Assembly (NCBI GenBank): GCA_002412555.1
Contig: DHVH01000129.1
Coordinates: 1-29,857 of the forward strand
DNA from: Marinilabiliaceae bacterium UBA5213
GTDB taxonomy: Bacteria > Bacteroidota > Bacteroidia > Bacteroidales > Marinilabiliaceae
DNA: 29,857 nt
Direction: 5' to 3'
The notes under the pieces were generated by a model that saw only the letters and a program-made list of their open reading frames with translations, was not told where the DNA came from and made no database searches. This document shows positions 1 through 9,089 of the stretch, piece after piece (the first letter of the stretch is position 1; the number at the start of each line of letters is the position of its first letter). Both the position numbers and the translations under genes were made by a program.

Positions 1-14
1 GAGATCAACTTCCC

Positions 15-200
15 GACTTTCAGAGATACGCCTTGAGGTAGCTACCATATCTGTGAACAAGTCGGGAAGTTGATCTCCAATTGTGGCACTAATGGCAAGG
101 TTGATGCAATGCCACGCTGCCATTAGTGCCACAATTGGAGATCAACTTCCCGACTTGTTCACAGATATGGTAGCTACCTCAAGGCGTATCTCTGAAAGTC
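15..200. repeat. Perfect 83-bp inverted repeat with 20-bp loop (fold-back)
   Basis: Bases 15-97 are the exact reverse complement of 118-200, separated by a 20-base spacer (98-117). In addition, bases 1-19 repeat 138-156 in direct orientation and are complementary to 59-77, so the sequence switches strand twice. The right arm continues in frame into a coding sequence, so it is the genuine copy. The left arm only mirrors it. A perfect, undiverged fold-back at the very edge of a sequence is typical of an amplification or assembly chimera rather than of a biological element. A real invertible segment is the less likely alternative. Confidence 0.9.
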
Positions 201-1831
201 CTCAGAACACCATCGCTCTATTGAAAGATTTTGAGGACAATCTGGAGGCATCCATCGACCTTTTAATGGAAGTTCAAAATGCTCCTGTTAAAAAAATTAA
301 GGAGTGGAAGTATTTCATTCTGGGAATAAATGACATCAATTCACAGCCAGATTATGGCGGATCAGATAAAAATGAGGCAATAGGCTACAATCAGGACGGT
401 TCTAATCTGTGGATAACTGGCTCAGCCATTCCGGGCTCAACAGCCATTTTAACAGAAGATCCAAACCAAATGGCTGGTTTTTTTCGCTATCATGGAGAAC
501 TTCAAACAGGCGAATTCAGAATAATGAATACGCCAACTATTCAGAGCAATACCGTATTTTATGTCCCCATAGTGGAGGATGCCAACGCAGTAGGCAATTA
601 CACAGTGCAGACATCCACGGATACAAATTTACAGGGTTGGCGTGTTACTATACCAGATAATTACTATAAAATAAAAGTTAATGCGCTGGCTAAAACATTT
701 AGCGGTGAAGTATTTAAGGCCAGAGAAGATCTTTTTATTGTTGGAGGGGCTACGGAAATAGGCTGGGACTCGGGTCTATCCATCCGGCTAAAAAAGGATC
801 TGAACAACCCAAATTTATTTATCTTCTCAGGTGTTTTAAAGGAAGCAGCCGAAGGGGGTGACAGAAGTCTGTTTAAACTTTTGGGGCAAAATGATTGGAG
901 CCCAGTTTCTTTCCATCCCAAAGCACAAAATGCACCACTGCTGGAGGCAAAATATATCTATGAGAACCTCCCAGGTGATCATAAATGGGCTATTGATGTT
1001 CAGAAACAAGGGTTTTATGTTATCAAGGTTGATTTGCTCCAGGAAACAATAAATGCCAAATACACCGATGGGTATTTATATGCTTTATACATCAATGGCC
1101 TTGAGTGGAAAAACATAAATGAAACTTACCTCATAGATTGTGGCGACACGGAGGCCTCACTACAAGTCGAGATTGTACCTGTAGCAGGAAAATCAATTGA
1201 CATAGGATCTACTATAGAATTTACGGCAACTGAGCAAGGCTTGAACACTTTGGAATTCTCAATCGGTTCACAAGACGGGACCGACGTAAAAACCTACCAA
1301 CTAAAGGTTAGCAAACCATTAGCCTTCGATGATCTGGTCACCCAGATGTGGAACAACACCTTAACAATCAACAACAACCCGGAAAAAAACGGAGGTTACA
1401 AATTTGTCAGTTTTGAGTGGTATGGGGATGGAAAAATGATAGGCAACAAAGAGTCCTATTCAGCAGGAAAGTCTTCAACAGACCTTCTCAACGAAAATAC
1501 GGCCTACATGGTTAAGCTGGTGGATGACAACGGGAATAAATTCCATACGTGCCCAACCAAATTAACATTGGAGGATGTTCTAAATCAATTTAAGATTTAT
1601 CCCAATTATGTGCGAGTAGGAGAAACCATTAATGTAGAAACCATTTTTAATAACAGACAAGATACAGAAAAAGCGAAGTTGGATGTAAGCAACATGAATG
1701 GAAGTATTGTTTATAGCCAAAAAATTGAAGGAAGCACAACCAATTTTAAAATGGCTAATCCTGGCTTTTATGTGGTTCAATTGACCTCTGGAACCAACGT
1801 TCGTGTTGCCAAGCTACTGGTCAAAAGATAA
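98..1831 (+). CDS. Partial secreted SusE/F-like glycan-binding protein with cadherin-like and T9SS sorting domains (5' end missing)
   Basis: The open frame can be called from a GTG at 83, but those first codons lie in the mirrored arm of the fold-back. The real gene is therefore cut somewhere near base 98 and its signal peptide is not visible. What remains begins with a helical stretch (about residues 10-70 of the open frame) that I cannot assign. It is followed by beta-rich segments ending in a SusE/F-type module (starting near LFIVGGATEIGWD), then a cadherin-like beta-sandwich ending in DGTDVKTYQLKV. A conserved linker common in T9SS cargo (LWNNTL-like, GGYKFVSFEWY) precedes the type A sorting domain (FKIYPNYVRVGE to KLLVKR). 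No catalytic motif is seen. It is most likely a cell-surface or released glycan-binding protein of the same locus, although a catalytic domain could lie in the missing N-terminus. Confidence 0.75.
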   Translation, partial: RLMQCHAAISATIGDQLPDLFTDMVATSRRISESPQNTIALLKDFEDNLEASIDLLMEVQNAPVKKIKEWKYFILGINDINSQPDYGGSDKNEAIGYNQDGSNLWITGSAIPGSTAILTEDPNQMAGFFRYHGELQTGEFRIMNTPTIQSNTVFYVPIVEDANAVGNYTVQTSTDTNLQGWRVTIPDNYYKIKVNALAKTFSGEVFKAREDLFIVGGATEIGWDSGLSIRLKKDLNNPNLFIFSGVLKEAAEGGDRSLFKLLGQNDWSPVSFHPKAQNAPLLEAKYIYENLPGDHKWAIDVQKQGFYVIKVDLLQETINAKYTDGYLYALYINGLEWKNINETYLIDCGDTEASLQVEIVPVAGKSIDIGSTIEFTATEQGLNTLEFSIGSQDGTDVKTYQLKVSKPLAFDDLVTQMWNNTLTINNNPEKNGGYKFVSFEWYGDGKMIGNKESYSAGKSSTDLLNENTAYMVKLVDDNGNKFHTCPTKLTLEDVLNQFKIYPNYVRVGETINVETIFNNRQDTEKAKLDVSNMNGSIVYSQKIEGSTTNFKMANPGFYVVQLTSGTNVRVAKLLVKR

Positions 1832-2453
1832 GAATACCAGCATCTCTTAATACGCCAAACGTACAAAACCAACAATAAACAGCTGCAAAATATGTATAAT
1901 ATAGATTATACTGACGGTGCTGCATAAGAAATTTTCAAAAGTTAAAATTAATCAAAATATCAGATTTTTTAGGCAGGGAGTGTATTTAATATATTCAGAG
2001 TTCTACTTGTATGCTTTTGCCTACTGCGCCAGCCACCCAAAATCCTTCTTATTTGACCTTTTTTGATCAAAGCCTTCACACCTGCCTGTATTACCCTAAA
2101 AACAAACACTATACATCAAAGTGTTAAATTGTATGTTTTTGTGCCAATGAAGTATGGCCAGCACACCATGACAGAAAAGGAAGCATTTATGACAAGAAAG
2201 TATATAATGTTTCTGGACGATGGTATATACTTTTGATTAAAGTTCATTAACATTTATTAGTTGAAATTTTAACAGATGCAGCAACAAACAAGTCTTTTGA
2301 ACGGCTTACAGTGATTTTGCTTTTGTTTAATTGATCAACCTGTTGACATACAATGATTTTGAGTGTGATTTATGTTTATATGAGTATTAGTAATACGTTA
2401 ATTAGCTTATCAATGAAAACTATGTCTTTTTTAATTAAAACAATTATTAACTT
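1832..2453. other. 622-bp intergenic region upstream of susC
   Basis: This is AT-rich and has no credible gene on either strand. It separates the partial T9SS protein from the susC start and is the natural place for the locus promoter. It contains the perfect palindrome TTGATCAA at two sites (near 2064 and 2330), but I cannot tie these to a known regulator. No clear strong terminator follows the upstream gene. Confidence 0.6.
2228..2361 (+). promoter_or_regulatory. Candidate Bacteroidota promoter elements for susC
   Basis: TACTTTTG at 2228-2235 matches the Bacteroidota -7 consensus TAnnTTTG exactly, but no TTTG lies at the expected -33 distance. A second candidate is TGATTTTG at 2354-2361 (one mismatch) with TTG at 2331-2333, 20 bases upstream, which is close to the expected spacing. 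Either would leave a leader of roughly 85-215 bases before the ATG at 2454. The match is suggestive only. Confidence 0.3.
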
Positions 2454-5400
2454 ATGAAAAAACTACCCCCAAGTAATGAGGTTCAAAAACAACCTGGGAA
2501 ATTTAGAAATCCGGGTTTTAGTATTGCTCTGAGAGCGGTACTTGTTGCTTTGTTGACAATATATATATCGGAGTCTGTAGAGGGGTCGAATACTTTTACA
2601 GAAACCTACAGGTCAGCAAATGAGTTACAAGCAGGCACTCTGGATGTGACCGGGCGGATACTCGATGAAGAGGGATTCCCCATTCCAGGTGTAACTATCC
2701 TGGTTAAAGCCACCAATAATGGCAGTATTTCTAATGCTGATGGTGATTACAGACTTAGCAATGTAAGGCAGGGTAATGTTCTTGTCTTCACTTTTATAGG
2801 CATGAAAAGCCGGGAAATAGTTGTTTCTGACCAAACCGTTATTAATGTTATAATGGAAGAGGAAGCCAAAGGCCTTGACGAGGTTGTTATTGTGGGCTAC
2901 GGAAGTCAGCAAAGATATTCTGTGGTAGGTTCTATTACCACCATTGAGCCCGAAAAATTGCAGGTTAGCTCTTCTCGTTCTATGAGTAATGTGCTGGCAG
3001 GACAGCTCGCAGGTATTATTTCTGTTCAGCGTTCGGGCGAGCCCGGTTATGATAATTCTAACTTCTGGATTCGTGGGATTTCAACATTTGGAGGTGCCCA
3101 ACAACCATTGGTCTTAATTGATGGTATTGAACGTTCCCTGGACAATATTGATCCGGCTGAGATTGAATCTTTTTCTATTTTAAAAGATGCCTCTGCAACT
3201 GCCGTATATGGGGTTAGAGGTGCCAATGGGGTTATATTGATTAATACCAAACGTGGTCAAATTGGTCAACCCTCCATTAATTTGCGTTACGAGCAGGGTA
3301 TATCCCAGCCGGTAAAATTACCTGATTTTGTTGGAGCGGCGGATTATTTAAACGTGCTTAACAACATTGCCCAGGACGATGGAAGAACTTTGCCTTACCA
3401 GCAAAGTCGTATTGATAATATCCGCAGCGGATATGATCCTGATTTATACGCTGATGTCAACTGGTTGGATGCCATTACGCAGGACTATGCCTCGAACCAA
3501 CGGGTTAATATGACCGTTTCTGGTGGTAGTGCTTTGCTGCGATATGCTATAGTAGGCTCGTATTTTGGAGAAAAAGGTATCGTCGCAAGGGATGAAACAC
3601 AGGAGTGGGATTCATCCATGAAGCTCCAAAGATACAATCTCCGTACGAATGTTGATTTGGATTTATCACCAACCACTTTACTTCGGGTTAATATTGGTGG
3701 TTACCTGCAGGATTCCAACAGGCCCCCTATATCCATTGACAATTTGTTTGCCTTGGCCTTGGAAACGCCTCCCCATATTCATCCAACGCAGTACTCTACA
3801 GGAGAATTACCCAGAGAAGTTCAACGCTCTAACCCATGGGCTTTGGCAACACAGACCGGTTTTGAACGGAATTCTGCGAGCAAGTTAGAAACCCTCTTTG
3901 CAGTTGAGCAAGATTTGAAGGCTATTTTGCCTGGTTTAAAGGCTAATGTCAAATTCTCATTCGACAGGTACTCATCTAACGGTGTCAGACGTGCAAAAGA
4001 ACCCGACTATTTTAGTCCTGCCAACAGCCGTGATGAGTACGGTAACTTAATACTTACGCTTACCTCTACCGGGCAAAATTTTCTCGGTAATGAACAAACT
4101 ACTGAATGGGGCAATAAAAGCATCTATACCGAGGGCAATTTGACCTACAACCAGAATTTTGGTAGTCATTACATTGATGGCTTGTTTTTATACAATCAAA
4201 GGCACTATGATGAAGGTTATCCAGTCCCCTTTCGTAATCAGGGTATAGCCGGCCGGGCTGCCTATTCATATGCTCGAAAGTACATTGCCGAGTTTAATTT
4301 TGGATTAAATGGTTCAGAAAACTTTGCTAAGGGACAGCGGTTTGGTTTTTTCCCTTCTGTAGCTGTGGGCTGGATTGTGACCGAGGAAATGTTTATGAAA
4401 TCGCTTTCTTCCACCATCTCCAATCTTAAGTTTAGAGCCTCTTACGGATTAGTAGGGAACGACTTTCTTGGCAGGGAGTATTATCCGAATGGTCCAATTA
4501 TTCGATTTGCATATCTTACTACTATTGATGAAACGGATGGCTACCGGTGGGGTATCAACAATGATTATCAACGTGCTGGTCGTTGGGAGGGTAATCAGGG
4601 TGTATCTGATGTAACCTGGGAAACCGTTGCCAAAACCAATTTGGGAGTGGAACTGGGTTTATGGAACAGTATTAATTTGCAAGTCGATGTGTTCAAAGAG
4701 CAACGGCAAGATATTTTTATGCAAAGAAGAACCATACCGGGGTCAAGCGGATTTATTAGTGCACCTTGGGCGAACTATGGCAAGGTGGATAATGAAGGTA
4801 TAGAAGTTTCCTTAGACGCGAACAAGCAATTTTCCTCTGACTTTTCTCTTTCTGTGCGCGGTTCCTTTACCTATGCTGTGAATGAAGTCATAGAGAGGGA
4901 TGAGCCTTCATCCGTTGTAGGGACCTATCGGGCTGAAACTGGAAAACCTGTAAATCAACTATTTGGTTTGGAAGCAGTTGGTTTGTTTACTGAGGATGAT
5001 TTTAGCAATGTGGCGACCGGCCAACTTGCAACCGGTGTACCATCCCACACTTATGGACCAGTTCGTCCTGGTGACATAAAGTATGTGGATCAGAACAATG
5101 ATGGGATAATCAACGATCTGGACAGAATTGCAATAGGCGGCACGGAAGATCCTCAAATGATTTATGGCTTTGGTGCCAATATGCAATTTAAAAATATTGA
5201 TTTTGGTTTCTTTTTCCAGGGCAACGCTTTAACGAATCGCGTTATAGGTCAGGGAACTACCTATTTTATTCCTGGTTCAGGAGCAGGCGCACTTGGAAAT
5301 TTCTACTCGAATGTGGATGATAGATGGACCGCAGATAATCCAAGTCAGGATGTGTTTTGGCCACGCTTATCCGCTGAGGTTAACCAAAACAATGCCCAGT

Positions 5401-5642
5401 CTTCTACATGGTGGCTGCGCGACATGAGTATGTTAAGACTAAAAACAGTGGAGCTAGGCTATAGTCTTAAAAACAAAAGCATTGGAGGTGTTGAAATGCC
5501 AAAAGTTCGAATTTTTGTCAGGGGTGACAATTTACTGACCATCTCAAAATTTGACTTATGGGATCCGGAAGTTGGAACGAACAATGGTTTTAGGTATCCC
5601 ATTATGAAAGCCTACGCTTTTGGCGCCAGTATCAATTTTTAA
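2454..5642 (+). CDS. susC: SusC-family TonB-dependent outer-membrane glycan transporter
   Basis: A 1062-residue protein with a hydrophobic export segment at about residues 23-44, after an unusually long polar n-region. A carboxypeptidase-D regulatory-like domain follows (about 63-135, VTGRILDEEGFPIPGVTI), then the SusC signature DEVVIVGYG (142-150), a TonB plug (about 150-270) and a long beta-barrel ending in the C-terminal Phe typical of outer-membrane proteins. There is no STN domain between the signal peptide and the carboxypeptidase-like domain, so it should not act as an ECF-sigma/anti-sigma transducer. It is followed 9 bases later by susD, giving the classic SusCD pair that imports oligosaccharides across the outer membrane. 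From its neighbours the cargo is inferred to be alpha-mannan fragments. Confidence 0.97.
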   Translation: MKKLPPSNEVQKQPGKFRNPGFSIALRAVLVALLTIYISESVEGSNTFTETYRSANELQAGTLDVTGRILDEEGFPIPGVTILVKATNNGSISNADGDYRLSNVRQGNVLVFTFIGMKSREIVVSDQTVINVIMEEEAKGLDEVVIVGYGSQQRYSVVGSITTIEPEKLQVSSSRSMSNVLAGQLAGIISVQRSGEPGYDNSNFWIRGISTFGGAQQPLVLIDGIERSLDNIDPAEIESFSILKDASATAVYGVRGANGVILINTKRGQIGQPSINLRYEQGISQPVKLPDFVGAADYLNVLNNIAQDDGRTLPYQQSRIDNIRSGYDPDLYADVNWLDAITQDYASNQRVNMTVSGGSALLRYAIVGSYFGEKGIVARDETQEWDSSMKLQRYNLRTNVDLDLSPTTLLRVNIGGYLQDSNRPPISIDNLFALALETPPHIHPTQYSTGELPREVQRSNPWALATQTGFERNSASKLETLFAVEQDLKAILPGLKANVKFSFDRYSSNGVRRAKEPDYFSPANSRDEYGNLILTLTSTGQNFLGNEQTTEWGNKSIYTEGNLTYNQNFGSHYIDGLFLYNQRHYDEGYPVPFRNQGIAGRAAYSYARKYIAEFNFGLNGSENFAKGQRFGFFPSVAVGWIVTEEMFMKSLSSTISNLKFRASYGLVGNDFLGREYYPNGPIIRFAYLTTIDETDGYRWGINNDYQRAGRWEGNQGVSDVTWETVAKTNLGVELGLWNSINLQVDVFKEQRQDIFMQRRTIPGSSGFISAPWANYGKVDNEGIEVSLDANKQFSSDFSLSVRGSFTYAVNEVIERDEPSSVVGTYRAETGKPVNQLFGLEAVGLFTEDDFSNVATGQLATGVPSHTYGPVRPGDIKYVDQNNDGIINDLDRIAIGGTEDPQMIYGFGANMQFKNIDFGFFFQGNALTNRVIGQGTTYFIPGSGAGALGNFYSNVDDRWTADNPSQDVFWPRLSAEVNQNNAQSSTWWLRDMSMLRLKTVELGYSLKNKSIGGVEMPKVRIFVRGDNLLTISKFDLWDPEVGTNNGFRYPIMKAYAFGASINF

Positions 5643-5651
5643 TTTTAATAC

Positions 5652-7520
5652 GTGAAAAATATGAATTACTTCAAATACATAGTTCTATTTGGGATTTTGT
5701 GGAGTCTGACTGCTTGTGAAGATTTCCTGGACAAAATGCCAGATGACGAGTTGACACTCGAAATGGTCTTTAATGATAAAATCCGCACGGAAGATTGGCT
5801 GGCAGGTGTATATTCAAAAATTCCTGATCCATACTGGGGCTTTGCCCGTCATATCGGATACGATGCATTATCGGATGATATGGCTCCGTCCACAGGCTGG
5901 GAACAGTTTGGCTGGAATGTGATTAGCAAGCAAAACGGTAACTGGAATCCTTCCTCTGGTTGGGATGCCAATTATTGGTTAGATATACCTCGCAGAATCC
6001 GTTCGGCCTACATCTTCATTGACAATGTCAAACCCAATGTTTCTCAGCAACTCATGCCGACAGATGTGGAAAACATGAAGTACGAAGCCCGTTTTTTAAT
6101 TGCCTATTATTATTGGTTGCTGGCCGAGGCGTATGGCCCCGTTCCTTTCCAACTCGGATTAACCCCCGGTGATGCCTCTGAAGAGGAACTGATGATTGGT
6201 CAAACACCCTTTGACGAGGTTATCGATTGGGTGGATCAGGAGTTATTGGAGCTGTCTGAGTTATTGCCAGCTTCCTATACCGACAACAGTAAGTTTGGAA
6301 GGGCAACTTCTATTATGTGTCATGCAGTTAGAGCCCGAATGCTACTATTTGCCGCTAGTCCGCTTGTGAATGGTAATCCAGATTATGCTGATTTTAAAAA
6401 TAACAAAGGAGAATTGCTGTTTAACCCTACTTATGATCCGCAAAAGTGGGTATACGCAACCTCTGCCACCAAGGCATTGATTGATGCAGCGCATGAGGCC
6501 GGACACAACTTGTATTACGAGTACAATACAGATGGCAGTATAGATCCGTTTTTATCGTATCAGAACATGCTATTTAAAAAAGTGACGGATGGTAATAATG
6601 AAATATTGTTCGCCAGACCCGACTGTAACTTAGGAGAATACGACCGGCATGCACAGCCTCGTGGCACCGGCGGAAATGGAGGTATGGGTGTGACACAGTC
6701 TTTGGTGGATGCCTTCTTCATGGCCAATGGATTACCCATTAGTGATCCTGCTTCAGGATATACCGAAAGCGGGTTTTCAAATAGCCCCGAGTTTAGAAAT
6801 ACCCGTTGGATTGAAGTTCAGGGTAATGAGCCGGGGAAAGCCGGTCAGGTTACGCTTGCCGGTACTTACAATATGTATGTAAACAGAGAACCTCGATTTT
6901 ATATTTCTGTGCTCTATAACGATGCATGGTTTAGAAGAGAGGGACGCCTTACCCGTTTTATGCATGGAGAATCAGATGGAGGACCTACGCATGATGCCCC
7001 TCAGAATGGTTACCTGTTGCGTAAAAAGGTGCACCCTGATCATAATCCCCGCACAAACATTGTACCCTATCGTCCAGGCATACTTTACAGACTAGGAGAG
7101 GCTTATTTAAACTACGCAGAGGCCCTCAATGAATCGCAGCCCGGGCACGCTGATATCTTGTTTTATATCAATAAAATAAGAGAGCGAGCAGGAATTCCGG
7201 CATTATCAACGGGACTTAGTCAGGCCGATATCAGAGAAGCCATTCGTCGTGAAAGACGGGTGGAGTTAAATAACGAAGGTATTCGTTTCCATGATTTACG
7301 ACGTTGGAAATTGGCCGAAGAAAAACTGGATGGCGATTTCTACGGGATGAATTTCTATGGAACTGAGAACAGTGATAATCAAGGTGATCCTAATGCCTTC
7401 TACCGTAGAACGGTCTATCAGGAACGCGTATTTACTAAAAAGAATTACTGGTTTCCCGTACCACAAAATGAAATTGATAAGAACCCCAATCTTGTTCAAA
7501 ATCCATTTTGGAATGAGTAA
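5652..7520 (+). CDS. susD: SusD/RagB-family surface glycan-binding lipoprotein
   Basis: A 622-residue protein with a lipoprotein signal peptide and lipobox SLTAC (Cys22), followed by EDFLDK, the usual start of a mature SusD. The C-terminal region carries the family signature ERRVELNNEGIRFHDLRRW and ends NPNLVQNPFWNE. It would form the lid of the SusC barrel at the cell surface and bind incoming glycan. The start is either GTG at 5652 or ATG at 5661; both leave an intact signal peptide, and the ATG would give a 619-residue protein. The 9-base gap to susC means the two are surely co-transcribed. A large hairpin follows shortly after the stop, suggesting that susCD forms its own transcript or that read-through to the enzymes is partial. 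Confidence 0.97.
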   Translation: MKNMNYFKYIVLFGILWSLTACEDFLDKMPDDELTLEMVFNDKIRTEDWLAGVYSKIPDPYWGFARHIGYDALSDDMAPSTGWEQFGWNVISKQNGNWNPSSGWDANYWLDIPRRIRSAYIFIDNVKPNVSQQLMPTDVENMKYEARFLIAYYYWLLAEAYGPVPFQLGLTPGDASEEELMIGQTPFDEVIDWVDQELLELSELLPASYTDNSKFGRATSIMCHAVRARMLLFAASPLVNGNPDYADFKNNKGELLFNPTYDPQKWVYATSATKALIDAAHEAGHNLYYEYNTDGSIDPFLSYQNMLFKKVTDGNNEILFARPDCNLGEYDRHAQPRGTGGNGGMGVTQSLVDAFFMANGLPISDPASGYTESGFSNSPEFRNTRWIEVQGNEPGKAGQVTLAGTYNMYVNREPRFYISVLYNDAWFRREGRLTRFMHGESDGGPTHDAPQNGYLLRKKVHPDHNPRTNIVPYRPGILYRLGEAYLNYAEALNESQPGHADILFYINKIRERAGIPALSTGLSQADIREAIRRERRVELNNEGIRFHDLRRWKLAEEKLDGDFYGMNFYGTENSDNQGDPNAFYRRTVYQERVFTKKNYWFPVPQNEIDKNPNLVQNPFWNE

Positions 7521-7546
7521 GTAAAGATTATTGGTTTGTTTGATTT

Positions 7547-7596
7547 GAGGTCGTCTGGACAACTTCTCTCGCTAGACCTGTTGTCTGGGCGACCTC
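7547..7596 (+). terminator. Hairpin downstream of susD
   Basis: A 17-bp stem pairs 7547-7563 with 7580-7596 (three G-U pairs) around a 16-base loop, 26 bases after the susD stop. It is followed by CATTTTC, only a weak U-tract. It is either a terminator or an mRNA-stabilising hairpin at the 3' end of susCD. Confidence 0.55.
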
Positions 7597-7812
7597 CATT
7601 TTCAGTGAGAATACCCAAGAGAATACCGCGGCATTATATTTTATCACGTTGGATTTTTAATTAACTGCAAGTATCAGGTTGATATTTGCTTAGTGCTTTA
7701 TGTATGAAACGAGTAACCGCCTAGCCCGACAAACAGGGATAAATCGAAGATCGACGAAGTCAAATTTCACTGGCGAGTTCCATACGGCCTTTAAAATACA
7801 AAATAATTACGT

Positions 7813-9024
7813 ATGAATAAAATACTGTTTTTACTCTCACTGAGTCTTATGTTTTTCTTTGCGTGTGGCTCTGAAGATGAGTTGGTCAATCCAAAAGATC
7901 CGAAAGAAGAGGAGGAGGAAGAAGTTGAGATAATTCCCAAATCTAAGGCAGAAGTTCTTTTCGATCAAATATTCAGCTATTATTGGAGCGAGGAGGTAGA
8001 GCTTTTATATGGAAACTATTCGCATAGCTTATCGCCTCAAAAGCCGACCTCACCTGAATACAATGTTCATGCCTATTTATGGGGTTTTGGTGGAGCTTTG
8101 TCGGCCTTTAATGCCATTGCCCATAGTTCGCCCAGTCCGGATTTTTTTAAGCAATACGCGTCTAAATTAAAGACTGCCCTTTTACAATATTATACACCCA
8201 ATCGGATGCCTCGTGGCTTTGCCTGTTTCGTAAATGGTCACGATGAACGTTTCTATGATGATGCGATTTGGGTGGGAATTGATTTGGTGGAATTGTACAT
8301 GCTCACCAAAGACGATTGGTACCTTGATTATGCAGAAATTGTGTGGGATTTTGTGATGAGTGGGCACGACAATGTGCTGGGAGGCGGTATTTATTGGAAG
8401 GAGGTACCTAAAGATTCCAAGAATACATGCTCTAACGCCCCTGCCGCTGTATTAGGGGTGAAATTATATGAAGCCACAGACGACCAAAAATATTTAGATA
8501 AGGCTAAAGATATATATGCCTGGGTAAAAAATAACCTTCAGGACCCAAAAGACAATCTCTACTGGGATAATAAGAAATTAGATGGAAGGGTAGAAACCTG
8601 GAAATTCTCCTATAACTCGGGACAAATGCTGCAAGCTGGCGTTTTGTTATACAATGCTACCAACAATGATCAATACTTATATGAGGCTAAATTGTTAGCT
8701 GAAGCGAGCTATAATGAATTTTTCGATAAACATTTTGTATCAGGACTTTCCGGAGAGCAATTCCCCATCATTAAGGATGGCCACGTGTGGTTTAATGCGA
8801 TAATGATTAGAGGTTTCATTGAACTGGATCAAATAGAAAAGAACAGTTCTTACATGACTGCCATTAAAAAATCATTAGTTCATGGATGGAATTATGCCAG
8901 GGATACGAATACGGGATTACTTAAATCCAATTTGAGCGGACGCAACTTTGAGCATGCAGATCAAAGCGGGGATATACTGTTCCAGGGTGCCCTTGCTGAG
9001 ATGCTTGCCAGATTAGGCATGTAA
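7813..9024 (+). CDS. GH76 endo-alpha-1,6-mannanase, surface lipoprotein
   Basis: A 403-residue protein with lipobox FFAC (Cys18) and then a highly acidic linker (residues 31-39 include six Glu in a row), typical of surface-exported lipoproteins. The rest is an (alpha/alpha)6 GH76 domain. The family catalytic Asp pair is visible in RFYDDAIWVGID (Asp149-Asp150). Other shared landmarks are GGGIYWKE, NTCSNAPAAVLG and NSGQMLQAG. GH76 enzymes cut the alpha-1,6-mannan backbone. A surface location and a position directly after susCD suggest that it makes import-sized fragments. It shares signature segments with the GH76 at 24680-25873, so the two are probably functional relatives from the two facing loci. 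The 292-base gap before it holds no gene. Confidence 0.93.
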   Translation: MNKILFLLSLSLMFFFACGSEDELVNPKDPKEEEEEEVEIIPKSKAEVLFDQIFSYYWSEEVELLYGNYSHSLSPQKPTSPEYNVHAYLWGFGGALSAFNAIAHSSPSPDFFKQYASKLKTALLQYYTPNRMPRGFACFVNGHDERFYDDAIWVGIDLVELYMLTKDDWYLDYAEIVWDFVMSGHDNVLGGGIYWKEVPKDSKNTCSNAPAAVLGVKLYEATDDQKYLDKAKDIYAWVKNNLQDPKDNLYWDNKKLDGRVETWKFSYNSGQMLQAGVLLYNATNNDQYLYEAKLLAEASYNEFFDKHFVSGLSGEQFPIIKDGHVWFNAIMIRGFIELDQIEKNSSYMTAIKKSLVHGWNYARDTNTGLLKSNLSGRNFEHADQSGDILFQGALAEMLARLGM

Positions 9025-9089
9025 AACAATTCTGAAATTTTAATCATTGTGTTTTTTGTTTAATAATTGTTTAACTAAAATTAATTTTT

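Noticed and set aside
83..117. GTG start giving an N-terminus for the first protein
   Set aside because: The first codons are read from the mirrored arm of the fold-back repeat, so they are not part of the natural gene.
1..200. Inverted repeat as IS end or phase-variable invertible promoter
   Set aside because: No recombinase or transposase is nearby, the loop is only 20 bases, the arms are identical and lie at the sequence edge; a chimera explains it better.
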